Source: Litoreibacter meonggei
Lineage (GTDB): Bacteria; Pseudomonadota; Alphaproteobacteria; Rhodobacterales; Rhodobacteraceae
Length of the DNA stretch: 64,000 nucleotides
NCBI RefSeq assembly: GCF_003663885.1
Contig: NZ_RCCE01000003.1
Location: 421,501 to 485,500 of the forward strand
Reading direction: 5' to 3'
Both the position numbers and the translations under genes were made by a program. Below the pieces are notes generated by a model. The model was not told where the DNA came from. It saw only the letters and a program-made list of their open reading frames with translations, and made no database searches. Shown one piece after another: positions 18,099 through 27,014 of the stretch (within the stretch, counting starts at the first letter, position 1; each line of letters begins with the position of its first letter).

Positions 18099-19145
18099 TT
18101 GCGTGAAGACCCAACTTCCGACGCCCTCCTTGCGTGGTACGATCAGCACGCACGGCAGATGCCGTGGCGCGTTTCGCCGCAAGATCGCGCGCAGGGTATC
18201 ATGCCCGATCCCTATCGCATCTGGCTAAGCGAGGTAATGCTACAGCAGACAACCGTAGCCGCAGTGAAGGACTATTTCCTGAAATTCACCACCCTTTGGC
18301 CAACGGTTCAAGATCTCGCCGCCGCTGAGGATGCCGATGTCATGGCCGCGTGGGCAGGTCTTGGCTACTACGCGCGCGCGCGCAACTTGCTCAAATGCGC
18401 GCGTGTGGTGGCGGCAGAATATATGGGCGTATTCCCAAGCGATCGTGACAGCCTGCAAACGCTCCCTGGTATTGGGCCTTATACCTCCGCTGCAATTTCA
18501 GCGATTGCATTTGATCTTCCCGAAACAGTGTTGGACGGAAACGTAGAGCGCGTGATGGCACGTATCCACGCTATCGAAACGCCACTGCCTACAGCCAAGC
18601 CCGAGTTGATGGCTTTGGCGCAGGCTCTAACACCGCTCAAAAGGGCCGGCGATTACGCACAGGCGGTAATGGATTTGGGAGCCACGATCTGCACCCCCAA
18701 AAACCCTGTATGTGGAATATGTCCTTGGCGGGACGGCTGCGAAGGGCACGCCACAGGCATCGCGCCAGAGCTTCCACGCAAGCTGGCCAAGAAAGCCAAA
18801 CCAACCCGTCGCGGGATCGCCTATGTATTACGCAACTCGAACGGCGACTGGTTGTTGGAAACGCGTCCTGAAAAGGGTCTACTTGGCGGAATGTTGGGAT
18901 GGCCGGGGTCGGACTGGTCGGAAGCCCCCGTTGCTGCGCCGCCAGTATCAACAGGATGGGAGGCTGCCGGAATGGAGGTCCGCCATACATTCACCCACTT
19001 CCATCTGATCCTCGAGGTTATGACCGCGCGCGCAGATATAGACCCTGACATTGGGAAATTTGTCCCGCATCATGCTTTCCGCCCCTCCGATCTTCCAACT
19101 GTTATGCGCAAGGTATTTGACGTTGCGAAACATCGCTTCGAGTAG
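18099..19145 (+). CDS. mutY: A/G-specific adenine glycosylase
   Basis: This base-excision repair enzyme removes adenine opposite 8-oxoguanine. The 348-residue protein has the helix-hairpin-helix LPGIGPYTSAAISAIAF (about 128-144), the catalytic Asp in ETVLDGNVERVMAR, and a 4Fe-4S cluster with the exact C-X6-C-X2-C-X5-C spacing in CTPKNPVCGICPWRDGC (about 197-213). A NUDIX-like 8-oxoG recognition domain (about 230-345) follows. The start is TTG preceded by AGGGGAATAAAC. Confidence 0.95.
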   Translation: MREDPTSDALLAWYDQHARQMPWRVSPQDRAQGIMPDPYRIWLSEVMLQQTTVAAVKDYFLKFTTLWPTVQDLAAAEDADVMAAWAGLGYYARARNLLKCARVVAAEYMGVFPSDRDSLQTLPGIGPYTSAAISAIAFDLPETVLDGNVERVMARIHAIETPLPTAKPELMALAQALTPLKRAGDYAQAVMDLGATICTPKNPVCGICPWRDGCEGHATGIAPELPRKLAKKAKPTRRGIAYVLRNSNGDWLLETRPEKGLLGGMLGWPGSDWSEAPVAAPPVSTGWEAAGMEVRHTFTHFHLILEVMTARADIDPDIGKFVPHHAFRPSDLPTVMRKVFDVAKHRFE

Positions 19146-19207
19146 AATTGAGTGCCTCCCGTTAACAAGGTACAATCTAACCAAACCAGAGTCGAAACAG
19201 GTATATC

Positions 19208-20347
19208 ATGGCAACTTTGACCACGACCGAGGTCTCGAAATTCAGTGCGGCGGTGCCGTTTTGGCTTTCTCTGCTCATGATACCCCTTGCGTTAATAGGG
19301 GCGACACAAGGCGGGTGGTGGCTGGCGTTGCTTCCAATCTATGGCTGGGGAATGTTCTCGATCCTCGACGCAGTCATTGGCCTAAATCTTGACAACGCCG
19401 ATCTGGACACCACCGAGGACGATCTGTTTTGGTACCGCATCATCACGATGATCTGGTTCCCACTGCAATTCATCCTGATCTTCGGAATGATCGCTTACGC
19501 CACGCGCGCAGACCATTTGTCAGGCGGTGAGAAAATTGCACTGTTCTTCGGCATCGGAGTGATTTCGGGAACGGTGGGCATCAACTACAGTCACGAACTG
19601 ATGCACCAGAAAAACAAGCTGGAGCGCTGGCTGGGCGACCTGCTACTCGCAACAGTTATGTACTCGCATTTTCGATCCGAGCATTTGCTGACGCACCATC
19701 GGTATGTCGCGACGCCCAAAGATCCGGTGACTGCACGGTACAACGAAGGCTTCCACCGCTTCTTCCCACGCGTTTTGCGCCAGAGTGTGATCTCGGCTTG
19801 GGATGCGGAAAAAGCGATGCTGGCGCGCAAGGATTTGCCCGCGACGGACTTTGGAAATCCGTTTTATCGCTACGCGGCGTTGCAGGGGGTGATGTTGGTG
19901 CTGGCATTTCTGATTGGCGGCTGGGCCGGTCTGGGGCTTTTCCTGTTCCAAGCCTATGTCGCAATCTGGCAGTTAGAGCTGGTTAACTACATCGAACACT
20001 ATGGTTTGACCCGAAAGCATCTGGGAGAAGGCAAGTACGAGCACGTCCAGCCACGTCATTCTTGGAATGCCGCACATAAAGCTTCGAACTGGCTTCTCAT
20101 TAATTTGCAACGTCACTCGGATCACCACTACAAACCCGACCGGCGCTTCCCGCTCCTGCAAAACTATACCGAGGAGGAAGCACCTCAGTTGCCTTATGGC
20201 TATCCGGTAATGACATTAGCCGCGATGGTGCCGCCGATCTATCGTCGCATTATGAACCCAAGGGTGCGCAAGTGGCGGGCAATGTACTATCCCGAAATTA
20301 CCGATTGGGGGCCCTATAAAGCGGCCACCAACCCGATGCCGCGCTAG
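19208..20347 (+). CDS. alkB: AlkB-type alkane 1-monooxygenase
   Basis: A 379-residue membrane non-heme di-iron hydroxylase, which converts n-alkanes to 1-alkanols using rubredoxin electrons. All histidine boxes are present: HELMH (about 127), EHLLTHH (about 157) and LQRHSDHH (about 299), plus the family signature NYIEHYGL (about 259). Six hydrophobic helices alternate with these boxes. No rubredoxin, rubredoxin reductase or alkane regulator is in the window, so partners must be elsewhere. It starts 62 bp after mutY in the same direction. Confidence 0.93.
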   Translation: MATLTTTEVSKFSAAVPFWLSLLMIPLALIGATQGGWWLALLPIYGWGMFSILDAVIGLNLDNADLDTTEDDLFWYRIITMIWFPLQFILIFGMIAYATRADHLSGGEKIALFFGIGVISGTVGINYSHELMHQKNKLERWLGDLLLATVMYSHFRSEHLLTHHRYVATPKDPVTARYNEGFHRFFPRVLRQSVISAWDAEKAMLARKDLPATDFGNPFYRYAALQGVMLVLAFLIGGWAGLGLFLFQAYVAIWQLELVNYIEHYGLTRKHLGEGKYEHVQPRHSWNAAHKASNWLLINLQRHSDHHYKPDRRFPLLQNYTEEEAPQLPYGYPVMTLAAMVPPIYRRIMNPRVRKWRAMYYPEITDWGPYKAATNPMPR

Positions 20348-20395
20348 GCGACGGGTCTTCACTACAATTGGGACATCTTGTATCTTTGCCGCTAA

Positions 20396-21445
20396 CTAAA
20401 GAGCATAGCCATTGCGGCGCGATGCTTCCACCAACGGTCGCCAATATCCAAGTGCTGCATCTGTAGAACTGCTGTGCACCGGCGCCTCGGTGCCAATCAG
20501 TTCAGCACGATCCCGAAGCTTCTCCGTCTGATATGGCGCGACGCCCGCTACGTAGATTGAAGGCGCAATTTTAGAGCATCGTATGTCATCATCTTCCGCC
20601 GAGAAGCCCAGATACGGGGCGATCAATATGGTTCCGGGGCGGGCCTGCTTCATGATCTGATCTTCCATTTCAGTTAGACCAACGGAGTCTTTTAATGGCC
20701 TATAAAAATAGATCACATCGTAACTTGAATAGTCATCGAACAGCCGTGCGTCCGCCTCCATAATGCAGTCGGCAGGTGCGTTTAACTTTGCCATAGCGGC
20801 AGCGCCAATTTTCACCTGTGTTGGATTGTTCTCTAGGCCACGGGCATCGGGGAAAAACGGTAAAGCGGCCCAAATTTTGGTCCCGCCTCCGCACCCGACG
20901 TCAAGAAATCGCGGCGGAGCGTCTCGACCCTGCGCAAGACAAATCCTGTACGCGGCATGCATCAACGCCTCGAAATGGGTTGCGGGCAAAGCGACATCAG
21001 GGTGCGCGTCCGGCATCAGGTTCATCATCGCGGCGGCGGACGGCAACGCAAGTGTGTGCAGCGCCGAATACAGATGATTAACGTAGCGGTTATGTGCGCC
21101 CTCCATGTAGTTGGAAGGCTGCGGCATCAGCGCCTTACGCTCCGGGGTCACCTGCTTGTTCACCATATCTTCGATCTGAGGCCACAGGCGCAGGCGTCGG
21201 TGCGCTGCGTTATATCCGACTCGCTGTTCAATCTCGGATCTCTTTGCATCACGGTATCTTGGGTCGGAAAGAGCAGAGCTCTGTTCTTGCAAAGCAGTCC
21301 TCAATTGAACCCTATATCTGGAAATGGGGCGCCAGATTTTGGCAAACCCCGGAGTGCTGCGGTCGGTGGGTGGAAGTGACAAGAATTCTGCCAGTTGTTT
21401 GGTCAACTGAGCTAATTCGGCTTCCATTTTGTCTAATTTGGACAT
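20396..21445 (-). CDS. SAM-dependent methyltransferase-like protein, function unknown
   Basis: Starting at MSKLDKMEAELAQLTKQL (ATG 21445) the protein has 349 residues; the frame is open further upstream, but those residues look unrelated. A helical, probably coiled N-terminal part is followed by a Rossmann-like domain with FLDVGCGGGTKIWA (SAM motif I, about 185), GLENNPTQVKIG (acidic loop), DCIMEADARLF and YDVIYFYRPLKD. Hence a class I methyltransferase fold is likely; the substrate is unknown. An acidic C-terminal lid (SAEDDDIRC) and a Trp/Arg tail follow. It is convergent with alkB (48 bp). Confidence 0.6.
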   Translation of the reverse strand: MSKLDKMEAELAQLTKQLAEFLSLPPTDRSTPGFAKIWRPISRYRVQLRTALQEQSSALSDPRYRDAKRSEIEQRVGYNAAHRRLRLWPQIEDMVNKQVTPERKALMPQPSNYMEGAHNRYVNHLYSALHTLALPSAAAMMNLMPDAHPDVALPATHFEALMHAAYRICLAQGRDAPPRFLDVGCGGGTKIWAALPFFPDARGLENNPTQVKIGAAAMAKLNAPADCIMEADARLFDDYSSYDVIYFYRPLKDSVGLTEMEDQIMKQARPGTILIAPYLGFSAEDDDIRCSKIAPSIYVAGVAPYQTEKLRDRAELIGTEAPVHSSSTDAALGYWRPLVEASRRNGYAL

Positions 21446-21541
21446 CCGAGAACCGTTCTGACTAATAAAAGATATGCAATTTACCAGCAGGTTAGACATT
21501 CGGCACAAGCATGACCAGTGCCGCAAACCGTGAAACCGCGT

Positions 21542-21578
21542 GAAAAAAATGCCCCGCACCTTGGGTTAGGGCGGGGCA
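21542..21578 (-). terminator. Terminator of the rnhB-ccrM transcript
   Basis: An 8-bp stem (TGCCCCGC / GCGGGGCA) with a 13-nt loop lies 55 bp past the ccrM stop and is followed on the minus strand by TTTTTTT. Confidence 0.75.
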
Positions 21579-21633
21579 GTTATGTGCCGCGGATAGGCCG
21601 CAGACACAGGCGGTAACTTGGAATTTCGGTGTC

Positions 21634-22807
<1,174 letters not shown>

Positions 22808-22842
22808 GCTGTCAAAATCTTTATATTTCAATGCGTTAAAAA

Positions 22843-23457
22843 TTATGGATGACACAAGATGTTGTGGACCGGCTTGAAGCTACGTCTATGATGTGGGGTC
22901 ACACCAAGCTCAATTAGGGCAGAAATGTGACCCTTGGTCGGATAACCGGCATTTTTGTCCCATCCGTAGCCGGGGTATTGTTGCGCAAGTGCATCCATGT
23001 GTCTGTCGCGCGTCACTTTGGCCAATATGGAGGCAGCGGCAATTGACTGTGATTTACCGTCACCCTTCACGATCGCAGTTGCAGGTGCCATCATGTCGCG
23101 CGGGATTTTGTTGCCGTCGACCAGCACATGCCCGACCTGCCCCAAACCTGCCACAGCACGACACATCGCCAGATGCGACGCGTGGTAGATGTTCAGTTCG
23201 TCGATTTCTTCCACGGTCGCTTCGGCAACGCAAAATCGTGCGTGAGACTTTATCAAATTGAACAAGAGATCCCGCTTCTTGGCGCTGAGCTTCTTGGAAT
23301 CATTCAGCCCGTCGGGAATGTTGTTGGGGTCCAGAATTACGGCGGCAGCGACCACGGGGCCAGCAAGTGGTCCGCGCCCAACTTCGTCGGTGCCGGCAAT
23401 GGCTGTCACTCCTCGCGCGATCAGCGCCTGTTCATAGGTGAAATCCGGTTCGATCAT
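22843..23457 (-). CDS. rnhB: Ribonuclease HII
   Basis: A 204-residue type 2 RNase H, which cuts RNA in RNA-DNA hybrids and single ribonucleotides in DNA. Key acidic residues are visible in [24 protein letters not shown] (DE), [10 protein letters not shown] (Asp) and [12 protein letters not shown] (Asp). The start is set at [16 protein letters not shown] (ATG 23457); an upstream ATG adds 12 residues without family similarity. It lies upstream of ccrM on the same strand. Confidence 0.94.
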   Translation of the reverse strand: MIEPDFTYEQALIARGVTAIAGTDEVGRGPLAGPVVAAAVILDPNNIPDGLNDSKKLSAKKRDLLFNLIKSHARFCVAEATVEEIDELNIYHASHLAMCRAVAGLGQVGHVLVDGNKIPRDMMAPATAIVKGDGKSQSIAAASILAKVTRDRHMDALAQQYPGYGWDKNAGYPTKGHISALIELGVTPHHRRSFKPVHNILCHP

Positions 23458-23513
23458 ACACACAGCAAGAGCCGGATTCGAAAGTGAGCGCAACCAAGAT
23501 AGCTAGACAAGGA

Positions 23514-23539
23514 AGGGGCGAGCCTTTCAGCTCGCCCCT
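23514..23539 (-). terminator. Hairpin terminator after the small basic secreted protein gene
   Basis: A perfect 9-bp stem (AGGGGCGAG / CTCGCCCCT) with an 8-nt loop lies 22 bp after the stop of 23562-23978. The following T-tract is weak (TCCTTGTCT), so termination efficiency is uncertain. Confidence 0.55.
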
Positions 23540-23561
23540 CCTGCTCGGTTATCTGAATTGG

Positions 23562-23978
23562 TTAAGCGTTCCAGCCGTTCCTGCGCAGGCAACGCGGCGC
23601 ATAAAATTTGCGCACTCCGTTACGGGTATCAATGGTGCGCTTACAGTTGCGCGGTAGTGCATGGCGAGCATTGTTCTTCATACAACGCGCACTGTAGACC
23701 TCGCGCTTGCCACGGTGCGTCCATTGTTCACGCAGGCAACGACGCGGGGCGACCTTCTTATCGTGACGCTGGCGCTTCGGCTTCACATGATGCGGGCGAT
23801 GCTGGTTTTGGGTGACGACCTGACGGTCGTTCTTCTTTGCAGCGTTGGCCAGAATACCCAGCAGCGCCAGACCGGCGATGATCTTGACAACATCTTCATC
23901 TGCGCGAGCGGGTGCGGTCGTCATGGCGCTAAATCCAAGTGAGAGGCTAAGCAGGGCGGCGATAAATTGGCGTGTCAT
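23562..23978 (-). CDS. Small secreted basic protein with two C-X17-C repeats
   Basis: I do not recognise this 138-residue protein. It has a Sec signal peptide (MTRQFIAALLSLSLGFSAMTTAPARA), a short hydrophobic stretch (VVKIIAGLALLGILANAA), a His/Lys-rich linker and a C-terminal part with an internal duplication. Residues ~78-103 and ~109-134 each read PRxC, then 17 residues with RxxYxxR, then C. The four Cys could form two disulfides in the periplasm. The charge is strongly positive, so binding to nucleic acid, peptidoglycan or LPS is possible but not shown. It is monocistronic, with a terminator behind it. Confidence 0.6.
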   Translation of the reverse strand: MTRQFIAALLSLSLGFSAMTTAPARADEDVVKIIAGLALLGILANAAKKNDRQVVTQNQHRPHHVKPKRQRHDKKVAPRRCLREQWTHRGKREVYSARCMKNNARHALPRNCKRTIDTRNGVRKFYAPRCLRRNGWNA

Positions 23979-24138
23979 GATGTTTCCTTCGGTTTGGCCT
24001 AGCTGAGTAGGCTTGTGATGGGTTGACCTTGACCGCAGCGGGTATTGTCGCTCAATGACAGCGCGTGGTTATCTGATAGCATGCCTCAAAATGCAGCTTG
24101 ATATTGAATAACGGGGCGGCGCGGATCATGGTCGCCCT

Positions 24139-24435
24139 ATGAAACATCGCATTCACATACTCGCCCTTGGTCTTGGACTGTCTGTCCTGGCATTACCCGC
24201 GCATGCCGCCTGCTATGCCGATTATAAGGCCAAGAAGGATAATCCGTTGAAACTGCATTACGGGGTGATCAAGCTTCCCAATTCCGCATGCTCATCCGCG
24301 AGTACCGCAGCCAATGCTATCGCACCACGGTTGGCGGCGGCGGGCTGGACCTTGCTCAACATTGTGTCGCTGTTCAACGAGAATGGCCTCGACGGGAGGC
24401 GGGCAAATGCCGGACCTTACTTCCTCCGCTTCTAA
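24139..24435 (+). CDS. Small exported protein of unknown function
   Basis: A 98-residue protein with a clear signal peptide (MKHRIHILALGLGLSVLALPAHA, cleavage likely after AHA). The mature part is about 75 residues: CYADYKAKKDNPLKLHYGVIKL and APRLAAAGWTLLNIVSLFNENGLDGRRANAGPYFLRF. Similar small proteins are common in Rhodobacterales, but no function is known to me. Its end overlaps the next gene by 29 bp, so the two are probably coupled. Confidence 0.65.
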   Translation: MKHRIHILALGLGLSVLALPAHAACYADYKAKKDNPLKLHYGVIKLPNSACSSASTAANAIAPRLAAAGWTLLNIVSLFNENGLDGRRANAGPYFLRF

Positions 24436-25108
24436 AGCGCCTTCACCCATGCAGGTTATCGTCGTTGGGATGGCCGCCATTGTGGGCATCCTAGTGGTGG
24501 CCGCATTGGTTTTGTTCCTGAACCTGCCCGACGCCAATGCCTTCAACATGCGGGTAGAACGCATTTTCATCGAAAACGACGCCCTCACCCAAGGCGGGGA
24601 AATCCGGCTGCTGGAAATTCTTGCGCAATCTGGCACTGCGTTCTCCGACACGCTGGCCTCCTACCGGTTCATCATCTTCGTTCTGCTAATTTTCGCGACC
24701 GCGCTGCTTATCGCGGCTTTGGTTTCAATTGTATTCCTCGTCACCCTTGCGCGCCGCATGGCCGAGATCGAGAAGAGCGGCATTCAAGTCAGTTCACTTG
24801 TTGTCAGTCGCGACGAGCGGATTGTTCAGATCAATGACATGGAATTCAAACTCACAGAGGCTGCACTTGAAACGCTTTCTGTACTAGCCGAAGCGCGGTT
24901 GGATGACGATATTCTGTCGGGACTGGAAATAGAATCCATGATTTCGGGGAAACCCGAAGTTGACTGCGACGAGGCCTCCGGCGCGACCCGCATCAAGCGG
25001 CTACGCGATCACTTGGGGAACCAGATGATAAGCGAGTTGTTGATTAAGAACATCGCCCGCAAAGGCTATGTTCTGGCGGTGGAGCCAAACGCGATCAAGA
25101 TGATCTGA
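24407..25108 (+). CDS. Membrane-anchored winged-helix protein
   Basis: The start is set at ATG 24407 behind GGGAGGCGGG, giving 233 residues. A longer frame upstream runs antiparallel in sense to the small exported protein and is not credible. Two hydrophobic helices (about 18-42, VIVVGMAAIVGILVVAALVLF, and about 82-110, FIIFVLLIFATALLIAALVSIVFLV) flank a ~40-residue periplasmic loop. The cytosolic C-terminal part (~125-230) reads like an OmpR/ToxR-type winged helix: VQINDMEFKLTEAALETLSVLAEA, then TRIKRLRDHLGNQMISELLIKNIARKGYVL. No receiver domain is present, so it may sense envelope signals directly. Confidence 0.6.
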   Translation: MPDLTSSASKAPSPMQVIVVGMAAIVGILVVAALVLFLNLPDANAFNMRVERIFIENDALTQGGEIRLLEILAQSGTAFSDTLASYRFIIFVLLIFATALLIAALVSIVFLVTLARRMAEIEKSGIQVSSLVVSRDERIVQINDMEFKLTEAALETLSVLAEARLDDDILSGLEIESMISGKPEVDCDEASGATRIKRLRDHLGNQMISELLIKNIARKGYVLAVEPNAIKMI

Positions 25109-25149
25109 GCCTCTTTACGTGTTCAGGAAAGTCGCTACGCTTCGTCCCC

Positions 25150-25944
25150 ATGACATATGATGCACGTTTAGAAATTCTTAAGAAAATCTGCGCCGAGGCT
25201 GGCAAGCTGGCCTTGCGATATTTCGAGAACCAGGGTGATTTGGTCATTGATCACAAAGGCCATCAGGACTTCGTGAGCCAAGCCGACCGCGAGGTCGAAG
25301 CGTTTACGCGCCGCCTTCTGGAAAACGCCTTTCCTGATGATGCAATCGTGGGGGAGGAAGATGCACCCAAGGCGGGCACAACCGGTTTTACTTGGGTGAT
25401 CGACCCAATTGACGGGACCGCAAATTTCATCAACGGCATTCCCGCTTGGACCGTGGTGGTTGCTGGTGTCAGCCAAGGCAAGACCCAGATTGGCGTCATT
25501 CACGACCCCTGCCACGACGAAACGTTCGCGGCGATGTCAGGTGGTGGCGCTACACTGAACGGCAAGCGGCTGTTGCTGGACGATCAACGTGGCCTATCAG
25601 ATGGGACAGTTGGCGTCGGGTATTCCGGTCGCGTCGATAACAAGGGGATCGTTCAGCTTGTCAAAGCACTCATAGATGAAGGCTCGATGTTCTACCGCAA
25701 TGCCTCGGGCGCAATCTCGTTGGCTTATGTCGCCGCAGGGCGGCTGCTTGGTTATTCGGAAGAACACATGAATGCGTGGGACTGCCTCGCTGGGCAGTTG
25801 ATTGTGGCCGAGGCAGGTGGTGTCGTGGAGGTCCAAGACGCCGACACGATGATCCTGGAAGGAGGTCGCGTCGTTGTCGGAACTCCTGCGGTATTCGAGC
25901 GACTGCTTGAGATATCCGAAAAGGCATTTGCGCCTAGCGCCTAG
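25150..25944 (+). CDS. Inositol monophosphatase (SuhB-like)
   Basis: A 264-residue IMPase-fold phosphatase with GEEDAPKAG (about 70), DPIDGTANFINGIPAWTVVVAG (about 84-105) and WDCLAGQLIVAEAGG (about 208). The DGTANF form is typical of true inositol-1-phosphatases/SuhB, unlike the CysQ-like paralogue at 13391-14179. It would dephosphorylate inositol or related sugar monophosphates in the cytosol. It ends convergently with, and overlaps by 4 bp, the ABC ATPase gene. Confidence 0.9.
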   Translation: MTYDARLEILKKICAEAGKLALRYFENQGDLVIDHKGHQDFVSQADREVEAFTRRLLENAFPDDAIVGEEDAPKAGTTGFTWVIDPIDGTANFINGIPAWTVVVAGVSQGKTQIGVIHDPCHDETFAAMSGGGATLNGKRLLLDDQRGLSDGTVGVGYSGRVDNKGIVQLVKALIDEGSMFYRNASGAISLAYVAAGRLLGYSEEHMNAWDCLAGQLIVAEAGGVVEVQDADTMILEGGRVVVGTPAVFERLLEISEKAFAPSA

Positions 25945-27005
25945 CCCTCGGGTAACAGCACAGGCCCCTTTGCGGCGAAGCCAACCGTTACCTCGGTTCC
26001 GACATCCAAAGGCGCGTCCACGTCGTCTTGCACCGCGAACATCGACCCAAATGCGGCCTCAAGCGTGTATTCCATCCTCACCCCGACATATGTGGCCTTG
26101 ATAACCTTAGCTCGGAAACCGTCCGCAGCCCCGATGACCAAACGTGACGGACGAACAGCCATAGTCGCAGGCCCTTCGGAAATGCCTCGTGACGGCAGGT
26201 CGTAGCGATAGTCTTCGATCGCAATCGTCGCCTGCTCGCCCGTCACTGTCTCGATCGTGCACGGTAGCAAGTTCGCTTCGCCAATGAAGTCGGCGACGAA
26301 GCGATCCACGGGCGCATCATAAAGCTGGCGTGGCGTGCCGATCTGGGCAATCGCCGCGTTGCGCATGACGACAATTTCGTCAGAAACCGCCAACGCTTCT
26401 TCCTGATCGTGGGTCACGTAAACAACGGTCAAACCAAGATCTTTTTGGATAGCGCGAATGTCTTCGCGTACCTGCCGCCGCAGTTTAGCGTCGAGGTTGG
26501 AAAGTGGTTCGTCAAACAACAGAACCTGCGGCTCCAGCACCAACGCCCGCGCCACCGCTACCCGCTGCTGCTGTCCGCCCGATAGTTCGCTTGGCAACCG
26601 AGTGTCGAAGCCTTTGAGGCCGACAAGATCAAGGCCCACCAAGGCCCGCTCCCGCGTTTCGGCCTTCGAGAAGCCCGAGAACGACAGCCCATAAGACACG
26701 TTTTCCAGCACCGACATATGCGGGAACAGCGCGTAGGACTGGAACACCATCGACACGTCGCGGTCTGTTGCAGGCAGCGTTGTGACGTCGGCGTCGCCGA
26801 TCAGGATACGGCCGGACGTCGCCATTTCCAGACCCGCTATCATGCGCAGCGTCGTGGTCTTGCCGCAGCCTGATGGCCCCAACAATGTGACCAGCTTACC
26901 AGCCTCTATCTCCAAATTCACGTCGTCTACCGCCAACACGTCGCGGCCATAAATCTTGCTGACATTCTGGAAGCTGACTGGCGCCGCCTTGGAACTAATT
27001 TTCAT
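25941..27005 (-). CDS. ABC transporter ATP-binding protein (Fbp/Afu type)
   Basis: A 354-residue ATPase of the FbpC/PotA group. It has Walker A (LLGPSGCGKTTTLRM, about 42-56), the Q-loop (VFQSYALFPHM), the signature LSGGQQQRVAVARAL (about 143), Walker B (VLLFDEPLSNLD) and the switch His (VTHDQEEAL). A C-terminal TOBE domain lies at about 280-350. It energises the permease encoded just upstream (9-bp gap). The operon order is substrate-binding protein, permease, ATPase. The substrate is discussed at the binding protein. Confidence 0.93.
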   Translation of the reverse strand: MKISSKAAPVSFQNVSKIYGRDVLAVDDVNLEIEAGKLVTLLGPSGCGKTTTLRMIAGLEMATSGRILIGDADVTTLPATDRDVSMVFQSYALFPHMSVLENVSYGLSFSGFSKAETRERALVGLDLVGLKGFDTRLPSELSGGQQQRVAVARALVLEPQVLLFDEPLSNLDAKLRRQVREDIRAIQKDLGLTVVYVTHDQEEALAVSDEIVVMRNAAIAQIGTPRQLYDAPVDRFVADFIGEANLLPCTIETVTGEQATIAIEDYRYDLPSRGISEGPATMAVRPSRLVIGAADGFRAKVIKATYVGVRMEYTLEAAFGSMFAVQDDVDAPLDVGTEVTVGFAAKGPVLLPEG

Positions 27006-27014
27006 GATGATCCC

